From an uncultured Eubacteriales bacterium (lineage in GTDB: Bacteria > Bacillota > Clostridia > Oscillospirales > Acutalibacteraceae): 10,731 nt of DNA. The stretch is from positions 1-10,731 of the forward strand of contig CAKUYF010000022.1 of the NCBI GenBank assembly GCA_934702115.1, read 5' to 3'. Below the pieces are notes generated by a model. The model was given only the letters and a program-made list of their open reading frames with translations, did not search any database and was not told the DNA's origin. Below are positions 7,730 to 10,731 of this stretch, in pieces. The position numbers and the translations under genes are program-made. Position 1 is the stretch's first letter. Each line of letters starts with the position of its first letter.

Positions 7730-10135
7730 ATGATAGATAAAATGTCTAAATATAATCCTAAAGATATAGAAACAAAATGGCAAAATTGTTGGGAAGAAAA
7801 TAAACTATTTCACGCTGAAAATGACTATTCAAAACCTAAATTTTATGCTTTAGTTGAATTTCCGTATCCTTCAGGGCAAGGACTTCATGTTGGTCATCCG
7901 AGAAGTTATACAGCTTTGGATATTGTGGCACGTAAAAAACGCATGCAAGGATTTAATGTACTGTATCCTATGGGGTGGGATGCTTTTGGTCTTCCTACTG
8001 AAAATTTTGCTATAAAAAATAAAATTCATCCGGCTATAGTTACTGAAAAGAATATTGCCAGATTTAAGTCGCAATTAAAATCCTTAGGGCTTTCTTTTGA
8101 TTGGAGCAGAGAAATAAATACTACAGACCCTAAATATTATAAATGGACTCAATGGATATTTTTACAGCTATTTAAAAAAGGTCTTGCATATAAAAGTGAG
8201 GTTGCCGTTAATTGGTGCGTTTCATGTAAATGCGTCCTTGCCAATGAAGAGGTAATAGACGGTAAATGTGAAAGGTGTTCAAGCGAAGTAGTACAAAAAG
8301 TTAAATCGCAGTGGATGCTTAAAATAACTGAGTATGCTCAAAGATTAATTGATGACCTTGAGCTTGTAGATTATCCGGAGAGAGTCAAAGCCCAGCAAAT
8401 TCATTGGATTGGCAGATCCAGCGGTGCTGAGGTGAATTTTGAAACAGATATTGAAGAAAGTATTAAAATTTATACTACACGTCCCGAAACTATTTTCGGA
8501 GTGACTTACCTTGTAATTTCTCCTGAACACCCTTTTATAGAAAATCATAAAAGTAAGATTATAAATTTTGATGAAATTGAAAAATATAGAATGGAAGCAA
8601 ATAAAAAATCAGATTTTCAAAGAATGGAAATGGTTAAGAATAAAACTGGAGTAAAAATAGAAGGAATTGAAGCATTAAATCCTGTAACTAATAAAAAAAT
8701 ACCTATATTTGTTTCAGACTATGTATTGATGAGTTATGGTACGGGGGCAATAATGGCTGTTCCGGCACATGACAAAAGAGATGAAGAATTTGCCAATAAA
8801 TATAAATTACCTATTTTAAAGGTAATAGAAGAAGCAGACAAAAAAGAAAAAATTATAAATTCTGAATTTTTAAATAATTTGGAAGTTTCCGAAGCAAAAA
8901 ATAAAATAATTGATTGGTTGGAATCTAACAGTAAAGGGAAAAAGAAAATAAATTATAAGTTAAGAGATTGGGTATTTTCGCGTCAAAGGTATTGGGGTGA
9001 ACCGATTCCAATAGTACATTGTGATAAATGCGGACTAGTTCCTCTTAATGAAGAAGATCTGCCTTTAAAGCTTCCGAATATAGAAGTAATAGAGCAGTCA
9101 AAAAATGGCGAATCTCCGCTTATAAATGCACACGATTGGGTAAATACTACTTGCCCTAAATGTAAAGGTAAGGCCAAGAGGGAAACCGACACAATGCCTC
9201 AGTGGGCAGGATCGTCTTGGTATTTTCTAAGGTATACGGATGTTTCTAATGATAAAAATTTAGCATCAAAGGAAGCTATAGACTATTGGATGCCTGTGGA
9301 TTGGTATAACGGAGGTATGGAACATACTACGCTTCATTTGCTGTATAGTAGGTTTTGGTATAAGTTTTTATACGATTTGGGATTGGTACCTTTTCCCGAG
9401 CCTTACAAGAGGCGTACAAGTCATGGAATGATTTTAGGAGAAAATAGTGAAAAGATGAGTAAATCCCGGGGTAATGTGGTAAATCCGGATGATATTGTCA
9501 ATGAGTATGGTGCTGATACCTTGAGGATTTACGAAATGTTTATAGGAGATTTTGAAAAAGCCGCTCCTTGGAATACAACAGGAATAAAGGGAAGCCGTAG
9601 ATTTTTAGAAAGATATTGGGGACTCCAGGAAATTTTAAATGATTCAATTAATGAAAAAGAATTAGATTCCAAATTAGAATCAAAATTTCACAACACTATA
9701 AAAAAAGTAAGTGAAGATATTGAGAATTTGAAGTTTAACACAGCAGTTGCGGCATTAATGAGTCTAATCAACGACATTTATGATATTAAAGCAATAAATA
9801 AAAAGTATTTTAGAATTTTTACGCTTCTTTTATCACCTTTTGCTCCGCATGTAGCCGAAGAAATTTATCATAGATGTAAGCTAGGTGAAGGATTTGCCTG
9901 TACTCAAGAATGGCCTGTATATGATGATTCAAAATGTATAGATTCTAATGTTGAAATAGTACTTCAAATCAACGGAAAATTAAGAAGTAAATTAAAAGTG
10001 CAAAGGGGAATTAAAAAAGAAGAGGCTTTGGAAATTTTTAAAAATATCCCCGAATTTAATAAATGGACTGACGGAAAAGAAATAATGAAAGCAATTTATG
10101 TTCAGGACAGACTTCTAAATATAGTAGTTAAATAA
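7730..10135 (+). CDS. leuS: Leucyl-tRNA synthetase
   Basis: This class I synthetase charges tRNA-Leu with leucine and edits mischarged products. The protein has 801 residues, normal for Firmicutes. It shows the HIGH motif as HVGH (53-56) and KMSKS at 575-579. A zinc-binding insertion begins at C163 (CVSC, then CERC). The CP1 editing domain has the threonine-rich segment TTRPETIFG (from 249) and GTGAIMAVPAHD ending at D348, the conserved editing aspartate. A second Cys pair set (CDKC near 9020, CPKC near 9155) suggests another zinc site. There is no leucine-specific insertion before KMSKS, unlike E. coli. The C-terminus has the usual anticodon-binding and small terminal domains. The ATG at 7730 has AAAGGAAG (7716-7723) upstream; an internal Met5 at 7742 is possible but too far from that site. 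VDWYNGGMEHTTLHLLYSRFW resembles clostridial LeuRS. It is the last gene of the dense block. Confidence 0.98.
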   Translation: MIDKMSKYNPKDIETKWQNCWEENKLFHAENDYSKPKFYALVEFPYPSGQGLHVGHPRSYTALDIVARKKRMQGFNVLYPMGWDAFGLPTENFAIKNKIHPAIVTEKNIARFKSQLKSLGLSFDWSREINTTDPKYYKWTQWIFLQLFKKGLAYKSEVAVNWCVSCKCVLANEEVIDGKCERCSSEVVQKVKSQWMLKITEYAQRLIDDLELVDYPERVKAQQIHWIGRSSGAEVNFETDIEESIKIYTTRPETIFGVTYLVISPEHPFIENHKSKIINFDEIEKYRMEANKKSDFQRMEMVKNKTGVKIEGIEALNPVTNKKIPIFVSDYVLMSYGTGAIMAVPAHDKRDEEFANKYKLPILKVIEEADKKEKIINSEFLNNLEVSEAKNKIIDWLESNSKGKKKINYKLRDWVFSRQRYWGEPIPIVHCDKCGLVPLNEEDLPLKLPNIEVIEQSKNGESPLINAHDWVNTTCPKCKGKAKRETDTMPQWAGSSWYFLRYTDVSNDKNLASKEAIDYWMPVDWYNGGMEHTTLHLLYSRFWYKFLYDLGLVPFPEPYKRRTSHGMILGENSEKMSKSRGNVVNPDDIVNEYGADTLRIYEMFIGDFEKAAPWNTTGIKGSRRFLERYWGLQEILNDSINEKELDSKLESKFHNTIKKVSEDIENLKFNTAVAALMSLINDIYDIKAINKKYFRIFTLLLSPFAPHVAEEIYHRCKLGEGFACTQEWPVYDDSKCIDSNVEIVLQINGKLRSKLKVQRGIKKEEALEIFKNIPEFNKWTDGKEIMKAIYVQDRLLNIVVK

Positions 10136-10141
10136 ACATTT

Positions 10142-10177
10142 TTGAATAGAGTTATATATGGTTTCATAAGTTATATT
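10142..10177 (+). promoter_or_regulatory. Possible promoter for the adhE-like gene
   Basis: The 74-nt gap after leuS is the longest in the window and is the natural place for a new promoter. TTGAAT (10142-10147) lies 17 nt before CATAAG (10165-10170), each matching four of six consensus bases. TATATT (10172-10177) is a better -10 by sequence but has no good -35. I see no clear Rex operator (TTGTTAA-type palindrome). This is a weak, AT-rich call. Confidence 0.25.
10150..10176 (+). repeat. 8-bp direct repeat AGTTATAT, 19 bp apart, upstream of the adhE-like gene
   Basis: AGTTATAT occurs at 10150-10157 and again at 10169-10176, the start points being 19 bp apart, a little under two helical turns. 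The second copy overlaps the possible -10. It could be a binding site for a dimeric regulator or simply chance in AT-rich DNA. Confidence 0.4.
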
Positions 10178-10209
10178 AGCACCACTTTTTAAGTAAGGAA
10201 GGTTATTGA

Positions 10210-10731
10210 ATGAATTCTAACGAAGTGAATAATATTGAAGCGAGTATAAATAAGATGGTCGAAAAAGCTAATGTAGCGCTGAAAGAATATATGAAGTTAA
10301 ACCAGCAAGATGTAGACAGAATAGTTAAAAATATGGCATTTGCAGCTATGAAAAATCACATAATGCTTGCAAAAATGGCTGTTGAAGAAACCGGAAGAGG
10401 AATATTAGAAGATAAAATAATAAAAAATATGTTTGCATCGGAATACGTTTGGAATTTTATAAAAAATAAGAAAACTGTTGGCATAATAAAAAGGAATGAA
10501 GCTGAAGAATATATAGAAATTGCGGATCCTTTAGGGGTTGTTGCCGGGGTAACTCCGGTAACCAATCCTACTTCCACAACTATTTTCAAATCTCTTATAT
10601 GTGCTAAAACAAGAAATCCGATTATTTTTGGATTTCATCCCGGTGCTCAAAAAAGTTGCGTTAAGACGGCAGAAATTTTAAAAGAAGCTGCCATAGAAGC
10701 AGGTGCACCTAAGGATCTTATTCAGTGGATT
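10210..10731 (+). CDS. adhE: Aldehyde-alcohol dehydrogenase (AdhE-like), N-terminal part, 3'-truncated by the window edge
   Basis: The first 174 residues are visible and the frame is open to the last base. The sequence matches the N-terminal CoA-acylating acetaldehyde dehydrogenase domain of AdhE, which reduces acetyl-CoA to acetaldehyde with NADH; in full AdhE a C-terminal iron alcohol dehydrogenase then makes ethanol. Key blocks are IADPLGVVAGVTPVTNPTS (104-122), the nucleotide-binding entry of this ALDH group, followed by KSLICAKTRNPIIF (127-140), HPGAQKS and EAGAPKDLIQWI. The catalytic cysteine, expected near residue 245, lies beyond the edge. The ATG at 10210 has AAGGAAGG (10195-10202) 7 nt upstream. 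The gap and change of subject suggest a separate transcription unit from leuS. It could be a stand-alone acetaldehyde dehydrogenase; the bifunctional form is more likely from the motif wording but cannot be proven here. Confidence 0.85.
   Translation, partial: MNSNEVNNIEASINKMVEKANVALKEYMKLNQQDVDRIVKNMAFAAMKNHIMLAKMAVEETGRGILEDKIIKNMFASEYVWNFIKNKKTVGIIKRNEAEEYIEIADPLGVVAGVTPVTNPTSTTIFKSLICAKTRNPIIFGFHPGAQKSCVKTAEILKEAAIEAGAPKDLIQWI

Noticed and set aside
10168..10190. AAGT...ACTT followed by TTT as a leuS terminator
   Set aside because: Only four base pairs form, with a 12-nt loop, which is too weak for an intrinsic terminator.
10356..10589. A 77-residue minus-strand reading frame near the right edge
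   Set aside because: It lies entirely inside the adhE-like gene, whose + strand frame shows clear family motifs; the antisense frame has no recognisable features.

Overview
The window is an AT-rich, densely packed stretch of bacterial chromosome in which every recognisable gene lies on the + strand. Gene content (dprA, topA, trmFO, plsX, rnc, ftsY, yqeK, leuS, then an adhE-type gene) points to a low-GC Gram-positive anaerobe of the Clostridia/Tissierellia kind. Supporting signs are folate/FAD-dependent TrmFO, strong AGGAGG-type ribosome binding sites, use of GTG starts, a LeuRS of about 800 residues with no insertion just before KMSKS and with clostridial-style wording (VDWYNGGMEHTTLHLLY), and an acetylating aldehyde dehydrogenase typical of fermenters. 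Genus cannot be assigned from sequence alone.

Layout: a dprA gene (DNA uptake/recombination mediator) enters from the left edge and ends at 980. After 41 nt come topA (topoisomerase I) and trmFO (tRNA m5U54 methyltransferase), which overlap by 8 nt. After 17 nt comes plsX (phospholipid precursor synthesis), then rnc (RNase III), ftsY (signal recognition particle receptor), yqeK (HD-domain Ap4A hydrolase) and leuS (leucyl-tRNA synthetase). ftsY, yqeK and leuS are separated by only 2 nt each. A 74-nt gap, the longest in the window, precedes an acetaldehyde/alcohol dehydrogenase gene (adhE-like) that runs off the right edge. No stretch over 300 nt lacks a gene. I saw no tRNA, rRNA, CRISPR, insertion sequence, riboswitch or convincing intrinsic terminator.

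The genes from dprA to leuS look like one long housekeeping transcription unit covering DNA topology, tRNA modification, lipid synthesis, RNA processing, membrane targeting and tRNA charging. The unusual point is architectural. It reads as three familiar Firmicutes neighbourhoods (dprA-topA-trmFO; plsX...rnc...ftsY; yqeK...leuS) joined together, with normal intermediate members (fabD, fabG, acpP, smc, rsfS) absent. Two proteins depart from usual family motifs: PlsX at its N-terminal glycine-rich motif and DprA at three positions. I found no clear new biological system; the findings are modest and ranked accordingly.
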